The position numbers and the translations under genes are program-made. The notes under the pieces are model-generated. The model saw only the letters and a program-made list of their open reading frames with translations. It was not told the DNA's origin and searched no databases. A stretch of DNA of 33,486 nt from JANQGG01 sp964642175 (GTDB lineage Bacteria > Bacteroidota > Chlorobiia > Chlorobiales > Chloroherpetonaceae): positions 1-33,486 of the forward strand of contig CAZXOK010000012.1 in assembly GCA_964642175.1 (NCBI GenBank), written 5' to 3'. Numbering within the stretch: position 1 is the stretch's first letter; every line of letters starts with the position of its first letter. Shown here piece after piece: positions 23,296-31,813 of this stretch.

Positions 23296-24516
23296 TTAAG
23301 AGTTATCAATTACGCAGTTATGTCCCGGTGCGTAGCAAACTAGGTTTCCGTAGAATACTACTCTGGTTTCAAATGCGTCAGCATTGCTTTCTCTTAGCAA
23401 CGGCACATCACGGTCTACAATGTGAGGAGCAGCATTAAGAGAAGCTAGCTTCCATGTATCTTTCTTTAGAAGATAGATACGGTTGTCAGGACAACGGTGG
23501 TCAGGTACAACTACGGCACGAGTTCCGGGGAACACAAAACCGATTGGGTTGCTGAATCCTACATCTCCGCCCTGAGGCTGATTAGGATAACGACCACTTT
23601 CAACTAGCTCTAGAACAAGCTTGCTGTAAGTCTCTTCGCTTAATATTATGGCATCAGCGCGAGCACCATTACCTTCACGACGTAGACGGCCCATAGCGAA
23701 CACAATCTTTTCGTGAATTTCTGCACCGCTTACCTCTGTAGCTGCGACGCGAACACCGGCAAGACGTGAGGGGTCTTGGCTACGGTTCATGCCAAAAAAG
23801 CTATCAGAAGCTGATGGGGGGTTTACCGGCAACCAAGATTCAAGTCCAGCCATACCCTTGCCAAAGTCACCCTCAACAAAGAGATAGTCATCAGGGGCAA
23901 GAGAAGCAATCTGTGATGTCCAGTTGCTGTCTGTAGTCAAGATACCGTTTGCACGGTCAACCTTGGTAACTGTTGCTGTACCGCTGTGAACGGCACCAGT
24001 AGTACCGTCTGCTACAGAACCTTCTAGTTCCATACCCTTCTCAAAATAAACAACATCATTGGGATTTTTTAGAGTTAGATTAACTCCGTCAATAGAACCA
24101 ACCTGTGCCAAATTAGCACCGGTATTTTTAAAAACACCCCAGTGAATTGAATCAGCTAGGGAATCAATACCGTGACGAACTTCTAAGTCAAGTTGGTCTA
24201 CAAAAGAACCATCACCACGCTTGCCCGCTTCGATTAGCTCGTTGCTGATGCTGATAAGTGAATAGTCCTGAATACGGGTAATTACGAACAAGTCCTGTTG
24301 CGTGTTACCCTTGTTGCTCTGAGCGTCGGCAAAGGTCTTAGAACGACCCTGTGGATTACCGAATACCAGAGGGACATCCATACGTTGTCCCACAAAATCT
24401 TCATATTTTGGCAGCCACTCTAGAAGTGGTCGATCCTGTACAGTAAGGTTTCGAACCGCGTCGTCGGGATACAAATCCTTTAACGTAGGTGCTGCAGTTG
24501 TTAAATTAGCAGTCAT
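23296..24516 (-). CDS. Major capsid protein (HK97 fold likely)
   Basis: 406 residues. An N-terminal arm (TLKDLYPDDAVRNLTVQDRP) leads into EDFVGQRMDVPLVFGNPQGR, then a long helix (FVDQLDLEVRHGIDSLADSI), a central insertion of beta strands (~130-215), and a C-terminal axial-type region (ADAFETRVVFYGNLVCYAPG). This order is typical of podovirus capsid proteins with the HK97 fold. It follows portal and scaffold genes, as expected, and the start has TATGGAG upstream. It assembles the icosahedral head. The neighbourhood makes the assignment firm; the fold is by pattern. Confidence 0.85.
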   Translation of the reverse strand: MTANLTTAAPTLKDLYPDDAVRNLTVQDRPLLEWLPKYEDFVGQRMDVPLVFGNPQGRSKTFADAQSNKGNTQQDLFVITRIQDYSLISISNELIEAGKRGDGSFVDQLDLEVRHGIDSLADSIHWGVFKNTGANLAQVGSIDGVNLTLKNPNDVVYFEKGMELEGSVADGTTGAVHSGTATVTKVDRANGILTTDSNWTSQIASLAPDDYLFVEGDFGKGMAGLESWLPVNPPSASDSFFGMNRSQDPSRLAGVRVAATEVSGAEIHEKIVFAMGRLRREGNGARADAIILSEETYSKLVLELVESGRYPNQPQGGDVGFSNPIGFVFPGTRAVVVPDHRCPDNRIYLLKKDTWKLASLNAAPHIVDRDVPLLRESNADAFETRVVFYGNLVCYAPGHNCVIDNS

Positions 24517-24551
24517 TTAAATACTCCATAGTTTTAATTTTAGAAAATCTA

Positions 24552-25589
24552 TTAACCGCGACGAGATGCTGATTTTATTTTTTTACGTAGCAACTCTTTG
24601 CGCTCTTCATGTGTTATAGGTTTACTTTCTCTTACAGGAGCAGATGAGGCCGTGCTGTTTGATATTGCAGTCCTACGTCTTACTGGTTCGTTCGGTGCTT
24701 CTTGCTCGATTGTATCATCATCTGGTTTTGGCTCTTCACTCCCTAAACCTAAATTACTTCTTACTTTTTTTAGGTTAAGTAGGTTCTTAATTTGTGGTAG
24801 CTGTTGCTTCTCCAACTGACTTTCTACGTGGTTAGCAACCTCTTCCCAGTTTGGGTCTTCGCCGTATGTTTGAGCATACCTGACACCTTCCTGCCATACT
24901 AGGTTGTGCGCCCCGAGTCCGTTAATTAATTCCCAACGCTCTCCGGCATTGTTGATTTCACGATACAGGGTACTTTCCATTTGCTGCAGGGCTTGCTGGT
25001 GTTTAGCTGCTCGCTCGGCTTCCCGTTCACTTTCGATTTTTTCTAGGCGCTGTTTGTATTCGCTGTCAGTTTCATTAGAAACCCCGGTTGGCTGATTTAA
25101 ACTGCGCTGTATTATTTGTTCATATGTCACGCCACGGTCTAACAAGAACTGTACTGGGTCATTGGTGGCGGCATATTCTAACTGTTGAGCACGATTAACC
25201 TGCTCATTATACTGTTGCTGATGCTTTTGCAGGTTTAACTCAAGAGCTTTTAACTCACGCTCACGGCGTATTTGAGCCTTTTCTTTTTCGTGTATTTTTT
25301 TCCAGTGTCGATACTGCTCGCTGTCTACAGTATCAGTGTTAGTATCAGGGTCACCCTGAACTTCAACCTCGCTCTCCTCGGGGTTTGGAGTCTCATCCGA
25401 TGACTCTACTTCTGTACTATCAGATTCTTCAACTGTGGGACTTTCGGGGTCACCTGTTTGGGGGGTTTCGCCTGTAAGACTTCCTCCGCTCAATATGGCT
25501 TCCTTGAAGTTCTTAACCCGCTCTATGTGTGACTGTGGATCATGTCCCGTGGGACTTTCCGGTGTCTGCTCTGTTTCTATTTCACTCAT
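24552..25589 (-). CDS. Scaffolding protein
   Basis: 345 residues. The N-terminal ~95 are acidic and Pro/Ser/Thr-rich, probably disordered. Residues ~95-235 form a strong charged coiled coil (EKEKAQIRRERELKALELNL; ALQQMESTLYREINNAGERW). The C-terminus is basic and helical (THEERKELLRKKIKSASRRG), the usual capsid-binding end of scaffolds. Placed between portal and major capsid genes, it is almost certainly the internal scaffold that is removed on maturation. No protease gene is seen, so exit may be without cleavage. RBS AAGGAG precedes the ATG. Confidence 0.85.
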   Translation of the reverse strand: MSEIETEQTPESPTGHDPQSHIERVKNFKEAILSGGSLTGETPQTGDPESPTVEESDSTEVESSDETPNPEESEVEVQGDPDTNTDTVDSEQYRHWKKIHEKEKAQIRRERELKALELNLQKHQQQYNEQVNRAQQLEYAATNDPVQFLLDRGVTYEQIIQRSLNQPTGVSNETDSEYKQRLEKIESEREAERAAKHQQALQQMESTLYREINNAGERWELINGLGAHNLVWQEGVRYAQTYGEDPNWEEVANHVESQLEKQQLPQIKNLLNLKKVRSNLGLGSEEPKPDDDTIEQEAPNEPVRRRTAISNSTASSAPVRESKPITHEERKELLRKKIKSASRRG

Positions 25590-25599
25590 ATTTTACTCC

Positions 25600-27435
25600 T
25601 TACCCAGAAGGCATTATACCAGGAGTGACTAACTGTTGTGGTTCGGTGCCTTGTTGAGGTCCTGCTGCAGGACCCGGTGTAGGCGGTTGAAACGGAGGTG
25701 GCGGCGGTTCTAGCATATCTGTAGCCTCGTCTATCCATCTCTTTATTAGCTCTGTGCGTTCTTCCGGAGCACCGGCTAACTTTGCTTCCTGTAGGGTCTT
25801 CATAAAGTAGTCACGTCCCCATACCAAATTATCATATTCCTCTGGTGGTATCCAACGACCTTCGTCAAGCATTTGGCTTGCTACTTCACGAAGGTAATCA
25901 CGAGATGCTCTCTCAAGGGATGCATTGCTTTCTAAGTCTTCATAGTTTTGTAGGTCTCTCCATTCCTCTACCGTAATTGCTCCGGCCCTTAATAGTTCAA
26001 GAGATTCCTGTGTTCTGCCTGCCTTGCTTTGAGGCAGTCGATTTGATGTATCTATATTGATAACAAAGCGGTCGCGGTCTAGGTCAACTTCGCTCCACTT
26101 AATGGTATTTACCCAACGACTTCCTGTTGTGCGTGATTTGGGTGGCTCGCCTTCGGCTGCCATACGCTTTGCTATATCTACCCAACGATAGGCTAAATCA
26201 ACAAACATCTGTTCCCACTGATTGCTTACTACTATAAACCGCTGTGATGTTATGTCATCGTATTCACGTATGCCCTTGGCGCTGTCTATACCGCTGGGCT
26301 TTTGACCCTGTGCTCGTAACTGTGTAACGCCGGTGATTTGATAGGCACGCTCATACAACCGGTCTAAGTGCATAGTAACTTCGGGGTGAACTGTTCGGTG
26401 TGTAGTTACTTGCGGAGGGGTAGGCCCGTTATAGGGGATAATAACACCGATACGATTATTAATGTGTGCTTTTGAGATTGCGGAGCCTGCAGGTATAAAC
26501 ACCATAGGATTTCCTAGGAGATGAAAAGCCTTTTGTATGGACATCAAAATGGTATTGATTTCTATTTGAATACCTGCAAGCTCCTCGGGGATACCGGTTC
26601 CCCAGAACCCCATCAGTGGTTGTTTCCAACGGATAAAGATAAATGGCAACACACTACTCTCATAAGGCTCGTCAAGTAGAGTAGCATTATCTATTGTAAC
26701 AACACGACGGCCGTCCCCGGCTTCCGGTGAGGAGGGTAGGTGCCAAGACTCACGCAGGGTTATAACATCACTAAGTGTTTCACGGTAGGCTTGACCCTCA
26801 GGCCTCCACAACTGTGCTATTCGTATCTGGTCTGTGTGTTCGGGAAACAGTTCTTCAGCTACCTGTCTGGATATAGCACGAACACGGTGTATTTGGCGTG
26901 GTTTGCCGTAGCAGGCTTCTACTTCGTCTACGTATATCTCGGTAGGTATAACACGGTCTACACGTAATTCTCCCCACTCGCTGTAGGGGTATAGGACACC
27001 TGTGCCAAAAACACACATATCAAGAAATGCCAACAGGGCTTCGGGGTAGGCTTTTTTACTGGTTAGTTCGGTGTTTAAGAACTTTTGTAGGCGCTTACAC
27101 TTAACTCTGGTATTCCAATCTGCTCCCTCTGGTAGGCAATTTACTAGGGGCATATCTCCCGCAATGTTACTTAACAGTGTGTCGATAATACTGCCGATAA
27201 CGTTTAGCTTAATACGACCACCGTTGCCGTGTGTGTTAATGCGGCCGTCTATGTCTAGCCTGCTGTAGCTGTAGGGGTCTAGGCCTAAGAAATTACTGTT
27301 GCTGTAGAGACGGGCATAATCAAGCGCTCGGCGTCTCCAGTCCGGATTAGCACATTCGCTTTGTGTTATGTATTGCGTTATCCAGTTGTGCGGGTCATCG
27401 TGCTCCCACCAGTTAGGATATACCTTTTTACTCAT
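25600..27435 (-). CDS. Portal protein
   Basis: 611 residues. Recognisable podovirus portal segments are FWGTGIPEELAGIQIEINTI (~275-294), an SIQKAFHLLGNPMVFIP stretch, a QITGVTQLRAQGQKPSGIDSA-type clip/stem region (~355-375) and a long helix (FVDLAYRWVDIAKRMA). The C-terminal ~35 residues are Pro-rich. The dodecameric portal is the DNA entry point and packaging motor base. It follows the large terminase gene, starts with an ATGA overlap on the small upstream gene, and has CTGGAG before the start. Confidence 0.88.
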   Translation of the reverse strand: MSKKVYPNWWEHDDPHNWITQYITQSECANPDWRRRALDYARLYSNSNFLGLDPYSYSRLDIDGRINTHGNGGRIKLNVIGSIIDTLLSNIAGDMPLVNCLPEGADWNTRVKCKRLQKFLNTELTSKKAYPEALLAFLDMCVFGTGVLYPYSEWGELRVDRVIPTEIYVDEVEACYGKPRQIHRVRAISRQVAEELFPEHTDQIRIAQLWRPEGQAYRETLSDVITLRESWHLPSSPEAGDGRRVVTIDNATLLDEPYESSVLPFIFIRWKQPLMGFWGTGIPEELAGIQIEINTILMSIQKAFHLLGNPMVFIPAGSAISKAHINNRIGVIIPYNGPTPPQVTTHRTVHPEVTMHLDRLYERAYQITGVTQLRAQGQKPSGIDSAKGIREYDDITSQRFIVVSNQWEQMFVDLAYRWVDIAKRMAAEGEPPKSRTTGSRWVNTIKWSEVDLDRDRFVINIDTSNRLPQSKAGRTQESLELLRAGAITVEEWRDLQNYEDLESNASLERASRDYLREVASQMLDEGRWIPPEEYDNLVWGRDYFMKTLQEAKLAGAPEERTELIKRWIDEATDMLEPPPPPFQPPTPGPAAGPQQGTEPQQLVTPGIMPSG

Positions 27436-27644
27436 GAGCTACTCCAGTATAGTTTTTCTTCTTCTAACCCCTCTTCCTCGCTGTTATGCAATTCTTGAGG
27501 CAAGACAGCATCAAGGTCTAGCTGTTCGTTTCGATACTGTGGCTGGAATTGGATAACGATATCGCCTACGCGAATACAGGCTAGTTCACTCTTTGCTGCT
27601 AAGTTAATTAAACGTTCTAAATCATTAAAATTATCAATATTCAT
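27432..27644 (-). CDS. Small hypothetical protein between terminase and portal
   Basis: 70 residues from ATG at 27644; a GTG four codons earlier (27656) is the alternative and neither has a strong ribosome site. It begins MNIDNFNDLERLINLAAKSE, continues with a short beta segment (CIRVGDIVIQFQPQY) and ends acidic (EEEGLEEEKLYWSSS). The stop overlaps the portal start (ATGA). Small genes here are common in podoviruses. No family recognised. Confidence 0.6.
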   Translation of the reverse strand: MNIDNFNDLERLINLAAKSELACIRVGDIVIQFQPQYRNEQLDLDAVLPQELHNSEEEGLEEEKLYWSSS

Positions 27645-27667
27645 AAATGAACTCACTTATTAGTAGT

Positions 27668-29161
27668 TTATATTGTAAAACCCATGCCTTCGTCAAGGGA
27701 CTCCCACCAGGAACTCTCGGTTTCACTTTCACGTCGCTGGCGTTCACTTTCCGCATAGTGCTCTAACCAGTCAGGGTCTCTGCGCGACGGCCGCACTCGA
27801 GGCACAGCTCCCATATAGTGAGCCGAAGAACGGAACAGGTACAACAGAGCATCACAGTAGTGGTCTTCAGCGTGTCCGCTTAACTGTAGGGTACTGCGGT
27901 TTCCCCACTGATAATCTGCTATTTCCTCTAACAGTCCGGCACAACGCACACTGTTTACCAAAACCCGACCCTGACGAAACTGGTCGTTTAGTAGCTCAAT
28001 AAAGCCTACTTTGTCACGTTTTTCGGCCAGGTTAACGGGCAGGCTGTACATTTTCTGCATCTGACGTATAAAGGCTTTACCGATACCGTTTCCGTCAGCT
28101 ATTATGTTTGGGTCGGGATACTTTTCACTGTAATCTTTTATCTTGTTGGCCATCTCTGTAGGAACCAGGTCCACTTCCTTTTCGCCCTCGATAATCCACA
28201 GGCGCCGGTCTGAGGGAGACCAAGCTCCCACTAATATAGCACTAGCAGAAGATATACCGTAGTCAACGCCCAACACGTAGTTCCAGTCATTGATGTGTTT
28301 GGGTAATTCTACAAACGTATTGCGCTGCCAGTCAAAGTGGTTATATACTAAGCGCTCGTTTGTTTCTACCCATTGGCCTAGATACTCACGTATAAAAGCA
28401 GGAGATTTCTCGTCCCAGCCCTGGTCACGCATTTCTTTGTATAACAGCTCCTCGGCCGTAACACGCCAGTCAGGATTACCACGCCACCGGGGCATGTACT
28501 CGTTATCTAACAGTGTCCAGTTTGTATGAACAGACCAGTTACTGTTTCGCCCCGTGCTTACTTCCCACCAAAAACCACGGGGAACTTTTCCGGGAGTTCC
28601 ACACATTACAAGGCTGCCGCCCCAGTCAAACAGTGTAGGCCCCAGTGTTTCTTTGATAAGGTAATCCAAACTTTCGGGACGAAACTCTTGACACTCATCT
28701 ACAACAATAAGGGTAAAGTGCTGCCCACGAAACTTACGTGTTTCTTTTTCTGTATCTGCTCCCGAAAGCAGTATAATGCTGCCGTTATCTAAACGCACAG
28801 ACAGTTCGTGTGAATGTGATGTATAGGGAATACGGTGCCGTTCTAACACATCTAATACTAAGTCCCAAATGATTTTCTTGGCACTGGTTCGAGTAAGCCC
28901 GATAAAAGCGCATCGAGAATTAGGATTGTCCCATGCTGTTTTGATAAGGTAGTAAGCCATACAGTGGGATTTGCCGCTACGACGACCGGCACGAACTACT
29001 TTGAGTTCCGACGGGTCACCGATAACCTCTAACTGCTTACCGAAAAGCTCACGTTCTATGTGTATATCAGCTGTATTTGCCTGTTGTAACTGACGTAGCT
29101 GTCCGCTTCCGTGCAGGAGCAAGAATTCCTCTAATACTTGCCGAGCGCGTTTGGGGTCCAT
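27668..29161 (-). CDS. terL: Terminase large subunit
   Basis: 497 residues. ATPase domain: Walker A GRRSGKS at 59-65, Walker B LIVVDE at 151-156, and a coupling motif CGTPG at 187-191. Nuclease domain: VLGVDYGISSASAILVGAW with D300, IIADGNGIGK with D356, and AEDHYCDALLYLF with D433/D437, the acidic metal-binding set. It powers DNA translocation into the head and cuts the concatemer. It follows the small terminase region, and its ATG overlaps the previous stop (TAATG). Length is normal for the family. Packaging type (headful or fixed ends) cannot be read from it. Confidence 0.96.
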   Translation of the reverse strand: MDPKRARQVLEEFLLLHGSGQLRQLQQANTADIHIERELFGKQLEVIGDPSELKVVRAGRRSGKSHCMAYYLIKTAWDNPNSRCAFIGLTRTSAKKIIWDLVLDVLERHRIPYTSHSHELSVRLDNGSIILLSGADTEKETRKFRGQHFTLIVVDECQEFRPESLDYLIKETLGPTLFDWGGSLVMCGTPGKVPRGFWWEVSTGRNSNWSVHTNWTLLDNEYMPRWRGNPDWRVTAEELLYKEMRDQGWDEKSPAFIREYLGQWVETNERLVYNHFDWQRNTFVELPKHINDWNYVLGVDYGISSASAILVGAWSPSDRRLWIIEGEKEVDLVPTEMANKIKDYSEKYPDPNIIADGNGIGKAFIRQMQKMYSLPVNLAEKRDKVGFIELLNDQFRQGRVLVNSVRCAGLLEEIADYQWGNRSTLQLSGHAEDHYCDALLYLFRSSAHYMGAVPRVRPSRRDPDWLEHYAESERQRRESETESSWWESLDEGMGFTI

Positions 29162-29364
29162 TAGTCTACTGAAACCACTTCAACACGTAGTATGCTCTCA
29201 CTGGGTAACAGAATTTCACCTATGCGGTCTCCGCGCACCCATATCCAGGCCGTGTTAACCCACTCACACTCGTAGCCCCGGTCCCGACTGAACTCACGTA
29301 ACATTGCGCTTCCGTTTCGCTGCGGTTCTCGCAAGACTACCCTTACGATTTGATACTTTTTCAT
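29161..29364 (-). CDS. Small hypothetical protein overlapping the small terminase gene
   Basis: 67 residues, basic, with strands YQIVRVVLREPQ and WVNTAWIWVRGDRIGEILL. ATG at 29364 has a strong GGAGGAG upstream, inside the coding part of the small terminase gene, giving a 71-base overlap in different frames. Its stop overlaps the large terminase start (TAATG). The strong signal and the coupling support a real gene. Unknown function, perhaps a packaging accessory. Confidence 0.65.
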   Translation of the reverse strand: MKKYQIVRVVLREPQRNGSAMLREFSRDRGYECEWVNTAWIWVRGDRIGEILLPSESILRVEVVSVD

Positions 29365-29650
29365 TCCACACTCCTCCGCTTACCTTGACATTGTATCCCA
29401 GTGAGCGCAGTGCTTCCAAAACCATGGCAAGCATTTCTTCGTTGCCTGCTCGTGAAAGTATGCCCTCTGCTTTAGCACTTCGATAAGCATTTTGTAATTT
29501 TATTACCATATCAGTTAGGCCCTTACTTTGCGTAAGAGCAGCGGGATTTAGTTCTCCCTCTCTGGCTTGTTTTTCTAGAGCCTGTAGCTGTGAATCTACT
29601 AACTGCTCTAATCTCCATATATAATCTGTTGCGTCATTTCCTCGTGACAT
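29294..29650 (-). CDS. terS: Probable terminase small subunit
   Basis: 118 residues. Helical throughout: WRLEQLVDSQLQALEKQARE (~12-31), TQSKGLTDMVIKLQNAYRSA (~41-60), then NEEMLAMVLEALRSLGYN, and a strongly basic tail (SNRKGSLARTAAKRKRNV). It is the first gene of the late operon, before the large terminase, and shows the size and oligomerising-helix pattern of small terminases, which recognise the packaging site. No classical N-terminal helix-turn-helix is evident, so the call relies on position and helical layout. GGTGGAGG lies upstream. The 3' 71 bases are shared with the next gene. Confidence 0.65.
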   Translation of the reverse strand: MSRGNDATDYIWRLEQLVDSQLQALEKQAREGELNPAALTQSKGLTDMVIKLQNAYRSAKAEGILSRAGNEEMLAMVLEALRSLGYNVKVSGGVWNEKVSNRKGSLARTAAKRKRNVT

Positions 29651-29694
29651 CTCGCACCTCCACCCGATATCTGTTACCTACCTATAACCCCGTC

Positions 29695-29723
29695 AGTATA
29701 CTAGTATATCCATATATTCCCAA
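29695..29723 (-). promoter_or_regulatory. Late-operon promoter candidate with palindrome on the -10
   Basis: On the - strand TTGGGA (29723-29718), a 17-base spacer, and TATACT (29700-29695). The -10 matches five of six and the -35 four of six. The start would be about 40 bases before the small terminase ATG. The perfect palindrome TATACTAGTATA (29697-29708) overlaps the -10 and carries ATACTA/TAGTAT half-sites like the site at 420-437, so repressor control is plausible. Confidence 0.55.
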
Positions 29724-29772
29724 CATACACATATGGAACCGATAATTAGTAGTGTGGTGGGTTCCCCATACT

Positions 29773-29821
29773 CCCCAAAAAAAATGGGCCACCGGGAAAA
29801 AGCCCCAAAAAAAAATTGGGG
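29773..29821. repeat. Paired A-tract inverted repeats upstream of the late promoter
   Basis: CCCC, eight A, TGGG (29773-29787) and CCCC, nine A, TTGGGG (29803-29821) are hairpin-like or bent A-tracts bounded by C and G runs, separated by another G/A block. They lie about 90 bases beyond the late promoter, next to the terminase genes. A packaging or origin binding site is possible. Observed in sequence; function unknown. Confidence 0.5.
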
Positions 29822-29929
29822 CCGTGGAAAATGCTCTGGGTGTGATACAGCGACGGCGCAATTTTCGTGCCAAATGGGACCCATGCAAGAATCGTGCCAA
29901 CAATCACTGGGCCGGTGGTTACATGTAGT

Positions 29930-30457
29930 CAAATGTAGTCCCGTGTGCGATATGTGCCCACCGGCCCAGTAGATGTGTGTAGATGTGGGCACTGGTGCCA
30001 TGGATGTGGGTAGATGTGGGCACTGGACCTACAGTGTAGTCAAATGTATTCCCCGGTATTACCATGTCCCCACTGGACCTACAGTGTAGTCAAATGTATT
30101 CCCCATGCCCCAGGGGACCTACAGTGTGTGTATGTAGGCCCATGTGGGATATGTGCCCATCCGACCAGTGGATGTGTGTGAGTGTGGGCACTGGTGCCAT
30201 GGATATAGGTGGATATGTATAGATGTGGGCACTGGGCCTACAGTGTGTGTAGATGTGGGTGGATGTGGGCTGTGGTTCCATAGATGTAGGTGGATGTGGG
30301 CACTGGGCCTACAGTGTGTGTAGATGTGGGCTGTGGTGCCATGGTTCCATGGATGTGGGTGGATGTGTGTGGTTGGCCTACAGTGTGTGTAGATGTAGGT
30401 GAATGTGTGTGGATGTGTGTGGATGTGTGTGGATGTGTGTGGATGTGTGTGGATGTG
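29930..30457. repeat. G/T-rich composite minisatellite, left part
   Basis: The motif CCTACAGTGT recurs about six times between ~30027 and 30385, each within a longer unit containing GATGTGGGCACTGG. Two adjacent ~50-base units (GGACCTACAGTGTAGTCAAA) lie at 30026-30100. It then simplifies to a 10-bp unit GGATGTGTGT from about 30399. The + strand is strongly G/T-rich. The open frames across it are Val/Cys/Trp low-complexity and not genes. Confidence 0.85.
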
Positions 30458-30557
30458 NNNNNNNNNNNNNNNNNNNNNNNNNNNNNNNNNNNNNNNNNNN
30501 NNNNNNNNNNNNNNNNNNNNNNNNNNNNNNNNNNNNNNNNNNNNNNNNNNNNNNNNN
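30458..30557. other. Assembly gap of 100 N inside the minisatellite
   Basis: Exactly 100 N, a placeholder length. The 10-bp unit GGATGTGTGT flanks it on both sides (to 30457 and from 30558), so the true repeat length is unknown. Confidence 0.98.
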
Positions 30558-30622
30558 GTGTGGATGTGTGTGGATGTGTGTGGATGTGTGTGGATGTGTG
30601 TGGATGTGTGTGGATGTGTGTG
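30558..30622. repeat. G/T-rich 10-bp tandem repeat, right part
   Basis: At least six further GGATGTGTGT units in register, ending at TGTTGGCACGG. Alternating GT steps could adopt non-B DNA structure. Confidence 0.9.
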
Positions 30623-30687
30623 TTGGCACGGATTTTGCTGATGCTTTTTGATTATATTTAATGTAAAGCTATTTAGTAGTTTTTTTT

Positions 30688-31000
30688 GTGAATATACGTT
30701 GTGTATTTGTATCTCTTCTNNNNNNNNNNNNNNNNNNNNNNNNNNNNNNNNNNNNNNNNNNNNNNNNNNNNNNNNNNNNNNNNNNNNNNNNNNNNNNNNN
30801 NNNNNNNNNNNNNNNNNNNGTGAATATACGTTGTGTAGTTTTGAGTATTCTAAACATTATGCGAATATATTGCTATATTTACGAAATATTTTGTGTATTT
30901 GTATCTCTTCTGTGAATATACGTTGTGTAGTTTTGAGTATTCTAAACATTATGCGAATATATTGCTGTATTTACGAAATATGCTGTGTTGCAAAAGTGTT
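30688..31000. repeat. 92-bp tandem repeat with a 32-bp deleted unit, interrupted by a gap
   Basis: A unit starting GTGAATATACGTTGTGTA begins at 30820 and again at 30912, a 92-bp period. The second runs nearly identically to ~30980, with a few changes (CTATA to CTGTA, TTTTG to GCTG). The copy at 30688-30719 is only 32 bp and equals the first 18 plus last ~14 bases of the long unit. The 100-N gap (30720-30819) lies between. Copy number is unknown. Not coding. Confidence 0.85.
30720..30819. other. Assembly gap of 100 N inside the 92-bp repeat
   Basis: Placeholder of exactly 100 N between a 32-bp and a 92-bp repeat unit. Probably collapsed repeat copies. Confidence 0.98.
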
Positions 31001-31013
31001 TGTATACTCTGCC

Positions 31014-31030
31014 GCCCCGGGGCTTTTTTT
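31014..31030 (+). terminator. Weak terminator-like GC palindrome plus T-run
   Basis: GCCCCGGGGC (31014-31023) is followed by seven T. A usable loop leaves only about three base pairs, so it is a poor intrinsic terminator. It ends the repeat region before the + strand genes. Confidence 0.3.
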
Positions 31031-31146
31031 GAGCGGGGTGACGATTTCTGTTAAGAAGATGTGAGCAAGAGTGTATAAATATATTGTGAGAGATGCTCTG
31101 CAACGTGTTTGCTAGCTAAATACTCGCAAATAAGAAAGAGTGTAAA

Positions 31147-31245
31147 ATGATAATAAGAACAAAAAATTCACTTTGGGAAGTTAGAAGCAATATAGTAAAT
31201 GTGAGTAAATACTATATTTACTTCTTAAACAATACAGAACATTAA
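31147..31245 (+). CDS. Possible very small protein or leader (32 aa)
   Basis: ATG at 31147 gives 32 residues beginning MIIRTKNSLWEVRSNIVNVS. The upstream GAAAGAG is a poor ribosome site. An inverted repeat AGTAAAT/ATTTACT (31204-31222) lies inside, which fits a leader or control element as well as a gene. It ends 15 bases before the next start. Low confidence. Confidence 0.25.
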   Translation: MIIRTKNSLWEVRSNIVNVSKYYIYFLNNTEH

Positions 31246-31260
31246 AAACGTAGAGAAAAT

Positions 31261-31770
31261 ATGAAAGAATTTATGAAAACAATGCAAGCAGTATTAGATA
31301 ATGACAGTGTATACAATTTCACGAAGAATTGTGTATTGAGCAAATATAACTCCGGTCTGTATCAAAACATTAAGAAGATTGTATTAAAGCGCAAAGATTG
31401 TAGTATTGTAGAACTTGATGTGCTCGTCAAAGTAGATGATACTGAATTAAAAGTATATGTCAACGGCTGGGAATGCCCAATTGTGCGTTTGGGACAATTT
31501 TGTAAGCCGCACATTCAATCTGCAGATATTCTCGAAGCATATGAGAAGTCATTGCAAGCGGAAGTTGCAGGAATTACTCAAAAAGTGAGCGACTGTAGTT
31601 TTGGCAGCAGTTGGGAGAATACAAAAGAGGGCATTTACTGCGAATACTCGAAAACAGAAGTAGAGCCGGGCGAAGAAGTATGTTATGCGTATTCTATTAA
31701 GAAGAAGAAGCGACTGGGTCTTATCATGACTAAATACAAGAGTGTAGTGTGTGAGAGTGATTTCAGCTAA
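31261..31770 (+). CDS. Hypothetical protein, first of the right-hand + strand block
   Basis: 169 residues. The start MKEFMKTMQAVLDNDSVYNF resembles the start of the next gene (MNEFMKNYARVVQNINKIDN). A mixed alpha/beta region with LDVLVKVDDTELKVYVNGWE follows. The C-terminus is basic (YAYSIKKKKRLGLIMTKYKS). Six Cys are present but no clear zinc motif. GAGAAAAT gives a weak ribosome site. It has no recognised family. It lies alone between the repeat region and a cluster of small genes, probably early accessory functions. Confidence 0.55.
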   Translation: MKEFMKTMQAVLDNDSVYNFTKNCVLSKYNSGLYQNIKKIVLKRKDCSIVELDVLVKVDDTELKVYVNGWECPIVRLGQFCKPHIQSADILEAYEKSLQAEVAGITQKVSDCSFGSSWENTKEGIYCEYSKTEVEPGEEVCYAYSIKKKKRLGLIMTKYKSVVCESDFS

Positions 31771-31813
31771 TCTATTTAGCCCCGATTATTCCATTTAAAA
31801 AATGGAGAGAGTT

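Noticed and set aside
29682..30001. Two overlapping - strand frames (73 and 102 codons) upstream of the small terminase
   Set aside because: They run through the predicted late promoter and A-tract repeats, are His/Trp/Pro-biased and lack ribosome sites.
30290..30661. Open frames across the GT repeat (Val-Cys-Trp rich)
   Set aside because: They are translations of the GGATGTGTGT tract, run through the N gap, and have no ribosome site.
30648..31064. 138-codon frame across the 92-bp repeat
   Set aside because: It spans the 100-N gap, repeats itself, and shows no protein-like composition.
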